From Burkholderiales bacterium (GTDB taxonomy: Bacteria > Pseudomonadota > Gammaproteobacteria > Burkholderiales > JAEUOS01), in contig JAEUOR010000008.1 in assembly GCA_016790635.1 (NCBI GenBank), forward strand, positions 62,001-126,000: a DNA stretch of 64,000 nucleotides, given 5' to 3'. Shown here in pieces: positions 34,679 through 42,741 of the stretch. The translations under genes were made by a program, and so were the position numbers. Below the pieces are notes generated by a model. The model made no database searches and was not told the origin of the DNA. It saw nothing but the letters and a program-made list of their open reading frames with translations. The stretch's first letter is position 1, and each line of letters starts with the position of its first letter.

Positions 34679-35791
34679 ATGCCCATGACCGATTCCACGC
34701 TCCGGGCCGCCATCCCCGACCGCACCTCGCGCACCGACGACGAGCGCATACGCCAGATCACGCCCTTGCCGCCGCCGGAGCACCTGATCCGCTTTTTCCC
34801 GATCGCGGGCGGGCCGGTCGAGGCGCTCGTCGCGGCGACCCGCAAGCGCGTGCAGGCGATCATGTCCGGGCGCGACGACCGCCTGCTGGTCATCATCGGT
34901 CCGTGCTCCATCCATGATCCCGAGGCGGCCGTCGAGTATGCAAAGCGGCTCAAACCGCTGCGCGAGAAGTACGCCCGCGACCTGGAGGTGGTCATGCGCG
35001 TGTACTTCGAGAAGCCGCGCACCACGGTGGGCTGGAAGGGCCTCATCAACGACCCCTACCTCGACGAAAGCTATCGCATCGACGAGGGATTGCGCATCGC
35101 GCGCGACCTGCTGGTACGCATCAACGCCCTGGGCATGCCGGCAGGCTCGGAATTCCTGGATGTGATCTCGCCGCAGTACATCGCCGATCTGATCTCGTGG
35201 GGCGCGATCGGCGCGCGCACCACGGAGTCGCAGGTGCATCGGGAACTGGCCTCGGGACTGTCGGCGCCGATCGGTTTCAAGAACGGTACCGACGGCAACA
35301 TCAGGATCGCCATCGACGCCATCCTGGCGGCGCGGCGCGGCCACCATTTCCTCTCGGTGCACAAGAACGGCCAGGTCGCGACCGTCGAGACCAACGGCAA
35401 CCGTGACTGCCATGTGATCCTGCGCGGCGGCAAGGCCCCCAACTACGACGCGGCGAGCGTCGCGGCGGCGTGCAAGGAACTGGAGGCAAACAAGCTCGAC
35501 TGCCGGCTCATGATCGACTGTTCGCACGCCAACAGCGAGAAGAAGCACGAGCGGCAGATCGAGGTCTCGCGTGCCATCGCCGCCCAGGTGGCACAGGGCA
35601 GCGAGTGCATCTTCGGGGTCATGGTCGAGTCGCACCTGAAGGCCGGCAGCCAGAAATTCACGCCGGGCAAGGATGCGCCGGGCGCGCTGGAATTCGGCAA
35701 GAGCATTACCGATGCCTGCATCGACATGGAGCAGTCTTCCGGAGTACTTGAAGATCTGGCGCAGGCGGTGCGCAAGCGGCGCAGGAAATAG
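34679..35791 (+). CDS. aroG: 3-deoxy-7-phosphoheptulonate (DAHP) synthase, type I
   Basis: 370 aa (E. coli AroG 350). Condenses phosphoenolpyruvate and erythrose 4-phosphate, the first step to Phe, Tyr and Trp. Family blocks are all present: LLVIIGPCSIHDPEAA near residue 70, MRVYFEKPRTTVGWKG near 106, GFKNGTDGNIRIA near 200, and DCSHANSEKKHERQ near 280. The ATG follows GCAGGAG. A short N-terminal extension is present. Regulation by attenuation is suggested by the Phe/Tyr leader peptide and terminator directly upstream. Which aromatic amino acid inhibits the enzyme cannot be told by eye. Confidence 0.95.
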   Translation: MPMTDSTLRAAIPDRTSRTDDERIRQITPLPPPEHLIRFFPIAGGPVEALVAATRKRVQAIMSGRDDRLLVIIGPCSIHDPEAAVEYAKRLKPLREKYARDLEVVMRVYFEKPRTTVGWKGLINDPYLDESYRIDEGLRIARDLLVRINALGMPAGSEFLDVISPQYIADLISWGAIGARTTESQVHRELASGLSAPIGFKNGTDGNIRIAIDAILAARRGHHFLSVHKNGQVATVETNGNRDCHVILRGGKAPNYDAASVAAACKELEANKLDCRLMIDCSHANSEKKHERQIEVSRAIAAQVAQGSECIFGVMVESHLKAGSQKFTPGKDAPGALEFGKSITDACIDMEQSSGVLEDLAQAVRKRRRK

Positions 35792-35829
35792 CGGGCGGGG
35801 CGCAGCGTAGCCGGCGGGCGGGCAGGTTC

Positions 35830-36567
35830 ATGGAGTTGAGCGGGGTCGTATGGATCGCCGCGCCGCTGGTGGCGGTGTTTGCGTACCTGGTGTTCGGACT
35901 GACCGGGTTCGGCTCGACTGTCATCCTGGTGCCGGCGCTGGCGTTTTTCCTGCCGCTGCGGTTGGTCGTGCCGCTGGTCCTGTTGCTCGATCTGGCTGCC
36001 GCGATCCTGCTGCGCCAGGACGGCGCGCCGCAGCGCGACCGCGTCGAGGTGCGCCGCCTGCTGCCTTTCATGTTGGTGGGCATGCTGCTGGGCGTGCTGC
36101 TGCTCGCGTACACGCCCGAACGCTGGCTGATGCTCGTACTGGGCTTGTTCATCGCGCTGGTGGGCGCCCGCGGCCTCTTCATGCGGACAGCGACGGCATT
36201 GCCGATCGCGCCGGGGTGGGTCGTGCCCGCTGGCTTCATCGGCGGCATCGCCAGCAGCCTCTACGGGACCGGGGGCGTGATCTTCGCGATGTACGCGTCG
36301 CGCCGCATCGACGATCCCGCGCGGCTGCGCGGCACCATGGCAGCCCTGATCGCGATCTCGGCGGTGGTGCGCTTGGGCCTGTTCCTGCTTGCCGGACTGA
36401 TGCTGGAACCTGAACTCTGGCTCGCCTGGCTGGCGCTCCTTCCCTGCGCGTGGATCGGACTCAAGCTGGGCGTGCGCTGGCATGCGCGCGTGGACATCGT
36501 CAAGCTGCGCATGGGGATCAATATCCTCCTGATTGCCGGCGGGTTGGGGCTGGCGCTGCGGGCGTGA
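35830..36567 (+). CDS. TauE/SafE-family membrane transporter
   Basis: 245 aa with about eight membrane helices. The N-terminal repeat FGLTGFGSTVILVPALAFFL (near residues 21-40) and the half-repeat GGIASSLYGTGGVIFAMY (near 139-156) are typical of TauE/SafE proteins, which export sulfite, sulfoacetate or related organic anions. Substrate not determinable. It starts 38 bases after aroG and 63 bases before the next reading frame, all on the plus strand. Confidence 0.8.
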   Translation: MELSGVVWIAAPLVAVFAYLVFGLTGFGSTVILVPALAFFLPLRLVVPLVLLLDLAAAILLRQDGAPQRDRVEVRRLLPFMLVGMLLGVLLLAYTPERWLMLVLGLFIALVGARGLFMRTATALPIAPGWVVPAGFIGGIASSLYGTGGVIFAMYASRRIDDPARLRGTMAALIAISAVVRLGLFLLAGLMLEPELWLAWLALLPCAWIGLKLGVRWHARVDIVKLRMGINILLIAGGLGLALRA

Positions 36568-36638
36568 ATCCGGCCTCGTGCCGGCCCGCGCGCGGCACGC
36601 GGGTTCTGCCGGGGCGTCGCTCAGGCACAATGCCAGCC

Positions 36639-37148
36639 ATGAGCGAGACACGCTTTCCCGACTTCCAATCGCTGGGCGACGCGGCGCCCTATGCCGCGCG
36701 CATCCGCGCCGTGGTGGGTCACAACGCGCTCTTCGACGACTTCACCCAGGACGACCTGGCGCAACTGGGCCCTTACATGCAGGTGTATCTGGCACCGCCC
36801 GGCGGGGTGATCATCCGCGAGGGCGACCCCGGCGACTTCCTGCTTTTCATCGTCGAAGGCCTGGTGGACGTGACCAAGACCGACCGCCACGGCCTCGTCA
36901 AGCGCATTGCGGTGACGCCGCCCGGCCAGGCCTTGGGTGAGATGTCGATGATCGATGGGGAAGCGCGCTTCGCCACCTGCAGCGCGATCGAGGCGACGAC
37001 TTTCGCCATGCTGACGCGCCCGACCCTGCAGGGTCTGGTCAACCGCGAGCCGCGCCTGGCAGCCAAGATCCTCATGAAACTGGTGTTCACGCTGTCGCAG
37101 CGCCTGCGCCAGTCCAGCGCCAAGCTGGTCAACTTCCTGGAGCAGTAG
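36639..37148 (+). CDS. Cyclic nucleotide-binding domain protein
   Basis: 169 aa (or 172 from an ATG three codons upstream, 36630). A single cNMP-binding beta barrel: GGVIIREGDPGDFLLFIVEG (about 47-66) and the phosphate-binding cassette PPGQALGEMSMIDGEARFAT (about 86-105) are conserved. No helix-turn-helix follows, so it is not a CRP-type DNA binder; it may be a stand-alone sensor. No strong ribosome site is visible. Confidence 0.8.
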   Translation: MSETRFPDFQSLGDAAPYAARIRAVVGHNALFDDFTQDDLAQLGPYMQVYLAPPGGVIIREGDPGDFLLFIVEGLVDVTKTDRHGLVKRIAVTPPGQALGEMSMIDGEARFATCSAIEATTFAMLTRPTLQGLVNREPRLAAKILMKLVFTLSQRLRQSSAKLVNFLEQ

Positions 37149-37167
37149 CGCGGGACGGGGCTTGCGA

Positions 37168-37190
37168 TGGGCCTGCCTGGAGGCCCAATT
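37168..37190 (+). terminator. Candidate terminator between convergent genes
   Basis: TGGGCCT (37168-37174) and AGGCCCA (37181-37187) form a 7-bp stem with a 6-base loop, followed by ATTT. It sits between the cyclic-nucleotide protein stop and the convergent anti-sigma stop. The T tract is short. Confidence 0.35.
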
Positions 37191-37208
37191 TGGCAGTGGA
37201 AATCCTGC

Positions 37209-37991
37209 CTACCAGAAGGTGTGGCAATCGCCCTTGTACATGACCGGCCCGGTCGGGGTGCCCATCTTCGAGCCACCCATGGGCTCCATGCTGACCGCCA
37301 GCGCCTTGTAGGTCGACACCGATTTCTCGGCCATGTCCGGCAGCTTGATCATGTTCTTGCCGGTCGCCTTGATCAGCCCCAGCGACTTGGGCTGGCCGTT
37401 CGCGTCCAGGCCCCAAAGCTCCAGGCTGGAATCCTTGGGCATGTCATCGCCCTCGTACTTGACCCACAATTCGTCGGACTTGCTGCCGACGTAGATCATG
37501 AGCATGGTCTTGCCGTCCTTGTCCTTCAAGGTGGCGACATACGAGGGTTGCCAGGGGTTGGCGCCGTCGGAGACGCGCATGGGCTTTTCGACCTCGCGCT
37601 CGACCACCTGGACGCGCTCGACGATCTGTGGCGGGCGTACGCCGACGAATACCAGAAGGGCCGCGGCCAGGCCACTCGCGGCAAGCCCCAATCCGCGCCA
37701 GAAGGCCAGGCTGTCCCAGATCGACGCCCTGGCAGCAGCGGGGGCTTCGCCCGTGCCTTTGGGCGCGATGCGCGCGGCCACCGCACTCCATACCCGCGCA
37801 TGCGGCGCCACATCCGGCAGTGCGGCCGTCAGCGGATTGAGCCGCGCGCTCCATTCGGCGACCGTGCGGCGCAGGTCGGCGTCCTCGCGCATCCAGGCCT
37901 CGAAACGCCGGCGCGCGCGCCCGGCGAGCGTGCCCAGCACGTACTCGGATGCGAGGCGCTCCTTGAGGTCGGGTTTGTCGCGATAGCGCAT
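37209..37991 (-). CDS. RskA-like anti-sigma factor
   Basis: 260 aa. The N-terminal region LASEYVLGTLAGRARRRFEAWM (about residues 13-34) is the typical anti-sigma binding helix set. One membrane helix lies near residues 100-118 (AASGLAAALLVFVGV), and the periplasmic part matches the anti-sigma-K (RskA) C-terminal domain (YVGSKSDELWVKYEG, SLELWGLDANGQPKSLG). It presumably sequesters the sigma factor encoded immediately upstream (6-base gap). Release would be triggered by an envelope signal. Confidence 0.88.
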   Translation of the reverse strand: MRYRDKPDLKERLASEYVLGTLAGRARRRFEAWMREDADLRRTVAEWSARLNPLTAALPDVAPHARVWSAVAARIAPKGTGEAPAAARASIWDSLAFWRGLGLAASGLAAALLVFVGVRPPQIVERVQVVEREVEKPMRVSDGANPWQPSYVATLKDKDGKTMLMIYVGSKSDELWVKYEGDDMPKDSSLELWGLDANGQPKSLGLIKATGKNMIKLPDMAEKSVSTYKALAVSMEPMGGSKMGTPTGPVMYKGDCHTFW

Positions 37992-37997
37992 GGCGGC

Positions 37998-38585
37998 TCA
38001 GGTTCCGACGATACCCGCGTTACCCAGGCAGTCCTTGAGCTTGATCAGCCCGCGGCGTACCCATGTCTTGACCGTGCCCAGCGGCTGGCCGAGTTTCTCG
38101 GAAAGCTCGACGTGGGTCAGGCCATCGAAAAACGCCATGCTGATGGCGCGGCGCTGCTTTTCCTCCAAGCCGCCCAGGCAACGCGCGATCGCGCCGGCCT
38201 CGGTAGACGTCTCCAGCTGGGCCAGCGGCCCCGGTTCGGGCGACTCGGCAGCCTCGAAAACCGCGTTGTCGTCGGTCGCGTCCTCGAAATTGGGCCGCCG
38301 CAGCCAGTCCAGAGAGCGGTTGCGCACGATGCTGGTCATCCAGGTCATGGGCGCCGAAAGGCCCGCCTGGTAGGACGCACTGTGGTTCCAGATGTTGACG
38401 TAGCATTCCTGCAACACTTCCTCGGCCCAATCCTGTCGTCTGACTATACGCAGCACCACGCCATATAGTTTCGAGGAAGTGGCCCGATAAAGGGCCTCGA
38501 AGGCAGCCCGCGATTCGCCGTTGCGCGCTCCGGCAGTCGCCAGGAGCTGCCGCAGACGCTGGTCAAGTTCGGGATTCGAGGCCAT
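37998..38585 (-). CDS. ECF sigma factor (SigK-like)
   Basis: 195 aa. Region 2 is at about residues 25-95 (FEALYRATSSKLYGVVLRIV ... WMTSIVRNRSLDWLRR) and region 4 at about 135-185 (EEKQRRAISMAFFDGLTHVE ... GTVKTWVRRGLIKLKDCL). The pairing with an RskA-like anti-sigma gene supports a SigK-type regulator. The ATG at 38585 lies 5 bases after the stop of the adenosyltransferase gene, so it is probably co-transcribed with it. No strong ribosome site precedes it, consistent with translational coupling. Confidence 0.9.
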   Translation of the reverse strand: MASNPELDQRLRQLLATAGARNGESRAAFEALYRATSSKLYGVVLRIVRRQDWAEEVLQECYVNIWNHSASYQAGLSAPMTWMTSIVRNRSLDWLRRPNFEDATDDNAVFEAAESPEPGPLAQLETSTEAGAIARCLGGLEEKQRRAISMAFFDGLTHVELSEKLGQPLGTVKTWVRRGLIKLKDCLGNAGIVGT

Positions 38586-38590
38586 CAGGG

Positions 38591-39148
38591 TCAGGCGGCG
38601 CGATTGGCGCCCTGTTGCCACAGGACGTCGGAGCCGCCCGCATGGCGGTTGAGCACGCGGCCGAGCACGAACAGGAGGTCGGACAGTCGATTCAGGTACT
38701 GGCGCACCGCGTCGGTCACGGCTTCGCCACGGCCCAGGGATACGACGCTGCGCTCGGCGCGCCGGCATACTGTACGTGCGACATGCGCCAGGCTGGCAGC
38801 GCGCGTGCCGCCGGGCAGGATGAAATTCTTCAGCGGTTCCAGCGAGCCGTTGTACTTCTCCAGGAGCGTGTCGAGCCGCTCGACCTGGGCTTCGGTCACG
38901 TTCACAAAGCCCGGGATGCACAGTTCGCCGCCCAGATCGAAGAGGTCGTGCTGGATGCGCAGCAGTTCCTCGCGCGTGACCTGCGGCAGGTCCTCGCACA
39001 ACAGGAGTCCCAGGGTCGAATTGAGTTCATCGACGTCGCCCAGCGCATGGATGCGCAAGGCGTCTTTGGCAACGCGCGAGCCATCGCCCAGGCCGGTGGT
39101 GCCGGCGTCACCGGTGCGGGTGGCGATCTTGGACAGGCGATTGCCCAT
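38591..39148 (-). CDS. PduO-type ATP:cob(I)alamin adenosyltransferase
   Basis: 185 aa. Transfers adenosyl from ATP to cob(I)alamin to make coenzyme B12. N-terminal TRTGDAGTTGLGDGSRVAKD is the ATP-binding signature; VDELNSTLGLLL, FILPGGTRAASLAHVARTVCRRAER and YLNRLSDLLFVLGR are the conserved helices of the PduO trimer. No B12-dependent enzyme or cobalamin riboswitch is seen nearby. A TATAAT box lies 33 bases upstream (39186-39181). Confidence 0.93.
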   Translation of the reverse strand: MGNRLSKIATRTGDAGTTGLGDGSRVAKDALRIHALGDVDELNSTLGLLLCEDLPQVTREELLRIQHDLFDLGGELCIPGFVNVTEAQVERLDTLLEKYNGSLEPLKNFILPGGTRAASLAHVARTVCRRAERSVVSLGRGEAVTDAVRQYLNRLSDLLFVLGRVLNRHAGGSDVLWQQGANRAA

Positions 39149-39180
39149 GCGGGACGAATGAAGCCTTGTGGGGGTCGCGG

Positions 39181-39186
39181 ATTATA
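39181..39186 (-). promoter_or_regulatory. Perfect -10 box of the PduO/sigma/anti-sigma operon
   Basis: On the minus strand the sequence reads GCTATAATCCG; transcription would start near 39174, about 26 bases before the PduO start. The -35 (CTCGAT, 39209-39204, 17-bp spacing) is poor. The remaining 39187-39308 shows no gene or clear element. Confidence 0.5.
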
Positions 39187-39308
39187 GCCAGCGGGTGTGG
39201 CCTATCGAGTCTGGCAGCGGCGAGCTGTGCCAGGCCCGTACGAGCCCACGCGTGGTTGCCCAGGCGATGGCGCGGCGACCGGGCTCGGCGCGCGCAGCGG
39301 GGCTTGCT

Positions 39309-40070
39309 TCAGGTCGTGTCCGGCGTGGCCAGCGCCTCGCGCCAGTAGATGCGCGCGTGCCCCAGGTGCCGGTCGATCAATGTCACAGCGGCCCGAGCGT
39401 CGCGCGCCTGGATGGCGGCGACGATGCGGCGGTGCTCGCGCGCCGAAGCGCGCGAACGCTTGGCGTCGGCGAAGTAGGCGCGCCGGCGCGGCAACGACAG
39501 GCAGTAAAAGGCATCCAGTATGCGCGCCAGGACGCCGTTGTGTGCGCAGGCGGTCAACCCCAAGTGGAATGCCTGGTCGCAGTCGGCGATGTTGCCGCCG
39601 CGCGCCAGCGTCTGGTCGGTGTCCGCGAGCACCCGCTCCAGCAAGCCGAGGTCTGCCACGCTGCGCCTTTCGCAGGCCAGCAGCATGACCTGACGCTCCA
39701 GCGGGGCGCGCACCTCCATGCTCTCGCGCACCTCCAGAGGCGAGGGCGCCGCCCCGCTCGCCGCCAGGAGCACGGTGGTCTCGAAACTGCCGCCGGGGGC
39801 GCCGCCACGCACGTACACCCCCGACTGGGCGCGGGTCTCGACCACGCGCAGCGAGTCGAGCGTGGCGAGGGCTTCGCGCAGGGCGTTGCGCCCGACCCCC
39901 AGCTTGGCCGCCAGCGCGCGCTCTGGCGGCAGGCGGTCGCCGGCGGCCAGGCGATGATCGCCGATGAAATCCAGCACCCGGCGCACCAGATGCCCGGCGG
40001 CCTCCGCGCCAGCCGTTGACGGTCGACGCAAGCGGCCGGTATGATGTACGTTCTCGATTGGTAGTACCAA
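39309..40070 (-). CDS. GntR-family (FadR subgroup) transcriptional regulator
   Basis: 253 aa from a TTG at 40070, or 240 aa from a TTG at 40031; the start is uncertain. The winged helix is at about residues 25-85 (AGDRLPPERALAAKLGVGRN, ALREALATLDSLRVVE). An all-helical FCD ligand domain follows (about 100-240) with metal-type positions in DCDQAFHLGLTACAHN and EHRRIVAAIQARDA. It is divergent from a ring-hydroxylating dioxygenase operon, and a perfect palindrome (40057-40071) overlaps its 5' end. It is therefore a likely repressor of both, relieved by a pathway acid or CoA ester. Confidence 0.85.
   Translation of the reverse strand: MVLPIENVHHTGRLRRPSTAGAEAAGHLVRRVLDFIGDHRLAAGDRLPPERALAAKLGVGRNALREALATLDSLRVVETRAQSGVYVRGGAPGGSFETTVLLAASGAAPSPLEVRESMEVRAPLERQVMLLACERRSVADLGLLERVLADTDQTLARGGNIADCDQAFHLGLTACAHNGVLARILDAFYCLSLPRRRAYFADAKRSRASAREHRRIVAAIQARDARAAVTLIDRHLGHARIYWREALATPDTT
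40016..40045 (+). promoter_or_regulatory. Promoter of the dioxygenase operon
   Basis: TTGACG (40016-40021) and TATGAT (40040-40045), each one base off consensus, are spaced 18 bp. Transcription would begin near 40052, about 65 bases before the oxygenase alpha start. Confidence 0.6.
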
Positions 40071-40071
40071 T
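40057..40071. promoter_or_regulatory. Predicted GntR operator 1
   Basis: ATTGGTAGTACCAAT is a perfect palindrome (7+1+7) with the TGGT-N3-ACCA core typical of FadR-type GntR operators. It lies about 5-20 bases downstream of the predicted start site of the dioxygenase operon, so bound repressor would block transcription. A near copy occurs at 55444-55458. Confidence 0.7.
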
Positions 40072-40116
40072 TTGGCCCCACCAGATGACAGGTCGGGCCA
40101 TCATACGGGAACCTCC

Positions 40117-41430
40117 ATGGACCGACAACCGGGCTTCGATCCGCTTTCCTGGGCGGTGCAGGACGACCGCGCGCGCGGCGTCTTTCGCGTCAACCGGCGC
40201 GCCTTCGTCGATGCGCAGGTGCTGGAACTCGAGCGGCGCCACATCTTCGAACGCTGTTGGCTGTATGTGGGGCACGAGTCCGAGGTGGCATCCCCGGGGC
40301 GCTTCGTGTCGCGCAACGTCGGCGGCAAGCCGATACTCATGAATCGCGATTCCGGCGGGCGCATCAACGTCTTTTTCAACGCCTGCATGCACCGTGGTGC
40401 CCAGGTGTGCCGCGAGACCTCGGGTCAGGCGCGCAATTTCACCTGCCCGTATCACGGCTGGGTGTACGGCGACGACGGGGCGCTCAGGCACCAGCCGATC
40501 CCGGAGTCGTACTCGGCCGCCTGCAACGCGAACGGCGAACTCGACTTGAAGCGCGTGCCGAAGTCGGCCAGCTACTGCGGCTTTGTCTTTCTCAATTTCG
40601 ATGCCGGCGCCCAATCGCTTGAAGACTACCTGGCCGGTGCGCGCGAGTATCTGGAACTCGCCTCCCTGCACGGCGAAAAGGGAATGACCGTGCTGCCGGG
40701 GTCACAGTCCTACAGCGCGCGTGCCAACTGGAAGTTGTTGCAGGAGAACAGCGCTGACGGCTACCACGCCGACACCACCCACGCGAGCTACTTCGACTAC
40801 ATCAAGAGCCGCGAAGGGGCGGTCAAGAACCTGTACGCGGCCAAGGGCTTCGGGCGGGTGCGCAATCTCGGCAACGGCCACAGCGTTTCCGAATCCTTGA
40901 ACGGCACCCCCTGGGGCCGTCCGACGGCGCGCTGGATGCCGTCGTGGAGCGAATCGCTGCGCGGCGCCCTGGAAGATGTTCACCGGCGCATGATCGACCG
41001 GCTCGGGGAGGAAAAAGCCACCTTCATCTGCCACGGCGACCGCAATCTCCTGATCTTCCCGAACCTGGTGGTCAACGACGTGACCGCCCTGACCATCCGC
41101 ACCTTCTATCCCCTGGCTCCCGACTACTTCGAGATTTCGGCCTGGGGATTGGCGCCGATCGACGAGGCGCCCGCATTGCGCGACCTGCGCATGCGCAACT
41201 ACCTGGAATTCCTGGGACCGGGAGGTTTTGCCACTCCCGACGACCAGGAGATGCTCGAATCCTGCCAGCGCGGCTATGCCGCGATGGGCGGGGCGGACTG
41301 GAACGACCTGTCGCGCGGCATGGCCAGCGAGGACGGGCCCAATCCGGCCAAGCAGGACGAGTTGCAGATGCGCACCTTCTGGCGGCGCTGGAAGTCGCTT
41401 TTGGCCGACGGCAGCAGGGTGGCGGCGTGA
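40117..41430 (+). CDS. Rieske aromatic-ring-hydroxylating dioxygenase, alpha subunit
   Basis: 437 aa. Catalytic subunit of a cis-dihydroxylating dioxygenase. The Rieske [2Fe-2S] ligands are C90-x-H92 and C110-x2-H113. The mononuclear iron site is H217 and H222 in ENSADGYHADTTH (bridging D214), with a third acidic ligand near residue 374 (TPDDQEM). The beta subunit and a dehydrogenase follow with overlapping starts. No ferredoxin or reductase gene is in the operon, so electrons must come from proteins encoded elsewhere. The substrate is probably an aromatic acid, but this is not provable from motifs. Confidence 0.92.
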   Translation: MDRQPGFDPLSWAVQDDRARGVFRVNRRAFVDAQVLELERRHIFERCWLYVGHESEVASPGRFVSRNVGGKPILMNRDSGGRINVFFNACMHRGAQVCRETSGQARNFTCPYHGWVYGDDGALRHQPIPESYSAACNANGELDLKRVPKSASYCGFVFLNFDAGAQSLEDYLAGAREYLELASLHGEKGMTVLPGSQSYSARANWKLLQENSADGYHADTTHASYFDYIKSREGAVKNLYAAKGFGRVRNLGNGHSVSESLNGTPWGRPTARWMPSWSESLRGALEDVHRRMIDRLGEEKATFICHGDRNLLIFPNLVVNDVTALTIRTFYPLAPDYFEISAWGLAPIDEAPALRDLRMRNYLEFLGPGGFATPDDQEMLESCQRGYAAMGGADWNDLSRGMASEDGPNPAKQDELQMRTFWRRWKSLLADGSRVAA

Positions 41431-41924
41431 GCGCGGTGCCAGCGCTGCCGCAGTGCTCGCGCGCCGCGGTCGAGGATTTCCTGTTTCACGAAGCCGATCT
41501 GCTCGACACCTGGCGCCTCCTGGACTGGGCCGAACTCTTCACTGTCGACGCGCAGTACCTGGTGCCAGCCACCGACGCGCCGGAGGGCCTGCCGCAGGAA
41601 AGCCTGTTCCTGATCTACGACGACCGGCACCGCCTGGAGGAACGCGCCAAGCGCCTGCTCAAGAAGTCGGCGCACGCCGAGTTCCCGCATTCGCGCACCC
41701 GCCACATGATCTCCAACGTACGCGTCGTGCCGACCCCGGAGGGTTGCCGCGCGACCTGCAATTTCGTCGTCTATCGCTCCAAGAACGGCATCAACGACGT
41801 CTACCCGGGGCATAGCGTCTACGACCTCGTCGCCGCGGAAGGCGGTTTGCGCATCCGCATGAAGCGCGCGATCCTCGATGTCGATACCCTGCGTCCGCAG
41901 GGCAAAGTGAGCATCATCCTGTGA
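41427..41924 (+). CDS. Aromatic-ring-hydroxylating dioxygenase, beta subunit
   Basis: 165 aa with a GTG start overlapping the alpha stop (GTGA). NTF2-like fold; structural partner of the alpha subunit in alpha3beta3 oxygenases. The pattern VEDFLFHEADLLDTWRLLDW, then LFLIYDDRHRLEERAKRL and SRTRHMISNVRV, is characteristic. Its own stop overlaps the dehydrogenase start. Confidence 0.9.
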   Translation: MSAVPALPQCSRAAVEDFLFHEADLLDTWRLLDWAELFTVDAQYLVPATDAPEGLPQESLFLIYDDRHRLEERAKRLLKKSAHAEFPHSRTRHMISNVRVVPTPEGCRATCNFVVYRSKNGINDVYPGHSVYDLVAAEGGLRIRMKRAILDVDTLRPQGKVSIIL

Positions 41925-42706
41925 GCGAAGCCACCATGGCGCCGGGCCCCTATGCCGGCATGAGCGCGATCGTCACTGGCGCCGGTCGCGGCACCGGCGG
42001 GGTGGGGCGCGCGCTGGCGCTGCGCTTGGGCCAGGGCGGCGCCAGGGTGATGCTGGCCGATGTGGACCCCGCCGTGGCCGAGAGCGCCGCCGAAGTGCGC
42101 GCGGCCTGCGGCAGCGAGACCCTCTTCCATGTCGGATCCCTGGCGGATGAGGCCAATGTCGTGCGCATGGTCGAGGCGACCGTGGCGGCCTGGGGGCGCA
42201 TCGACATCCTCATCAACAATGCCGGCGGCGGCATCATCCGTCCCTTTCTCGAGCACGACGCCGCCTCGCTCAACGAGACCCTCGCGCGCAACCTGTGGAC
42301 GACCATCTGGTGCTGCCACAAGGTCTTGCCGCACATGGTGCGGCAGAATTTCGGCCGCATCGTCAACGTCGGGGCCGACTCCCTGCGCACGGGCATCCCC
42401 AACCATGCCGGCTACAACGCGGCCAAGGGCGGGGTGGTGGGCATGAGCGTCGCGCTGGCGCGCGATTTCGCCGCGCACGACATCACCATCAACACCGTGT
42501 CACCCTGCCTCATCGACACGCCGCGCTATCAGGCCCTGCGCCAGACCGACCCGGCCCTGGCCAAGGGTTTCGCGGCAGTCATCCCCAAGGGCCGCGCGGT
42601 CGCGATCGACGAGGTCGTCGACGCAGTGTGCTTTCTGGCGCGCCGCGAGAGCGGCTTCATCACCGGGCAGGAACTGAGCGTCAACGGCGGCAGTGCGATG
42701 CCGTAA
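41921..42706 (+). CDS. Short-chain dehydrogenase (likely cis-dihydrodiol dehydrogenase)
   Basis: 261 aa with a GTG start overlapping the beta stop. Rossmann motif TGAGRGTGGVG near residues 19-29, NNAGG near 97-101, and catalytic Y-x3-K (YNAAKGG) near 165-169 with a serine in VGADSLRTG. Placed after the oxygenase subunits, it most likely rearomatises the cis-diol to a catechol, like BenD or other cis-diol dehydrogenases. The family alone does not prove this. Confidence 0.88.
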   Translation: MSEATMAPGPYAGMSAIVTGAGRGTGGVGRALALRLGQGGARVMLADVDPAVAESAAEVRAACGSETLFHVGSLADEANVVRMVEATVAAWGRIDILINNAGGGIIRPFLEHDAASLNETLARNLWTTIWCCHKVLPHMVRQNFGRIVNVGADSLRTGIPNHAGYNAAKGGVVGMSVALARDFAAHDITINTVSPCLIDTPRYQALRQTDPALAKGFAAVIPKGRAVAIDEVVDAVCFLARRESGFITGQELSVNGGSAMP

Positions 42707-42741
42707 GGCGGAGCGATGCTGCCGCGCAAAGGAGATTGATC

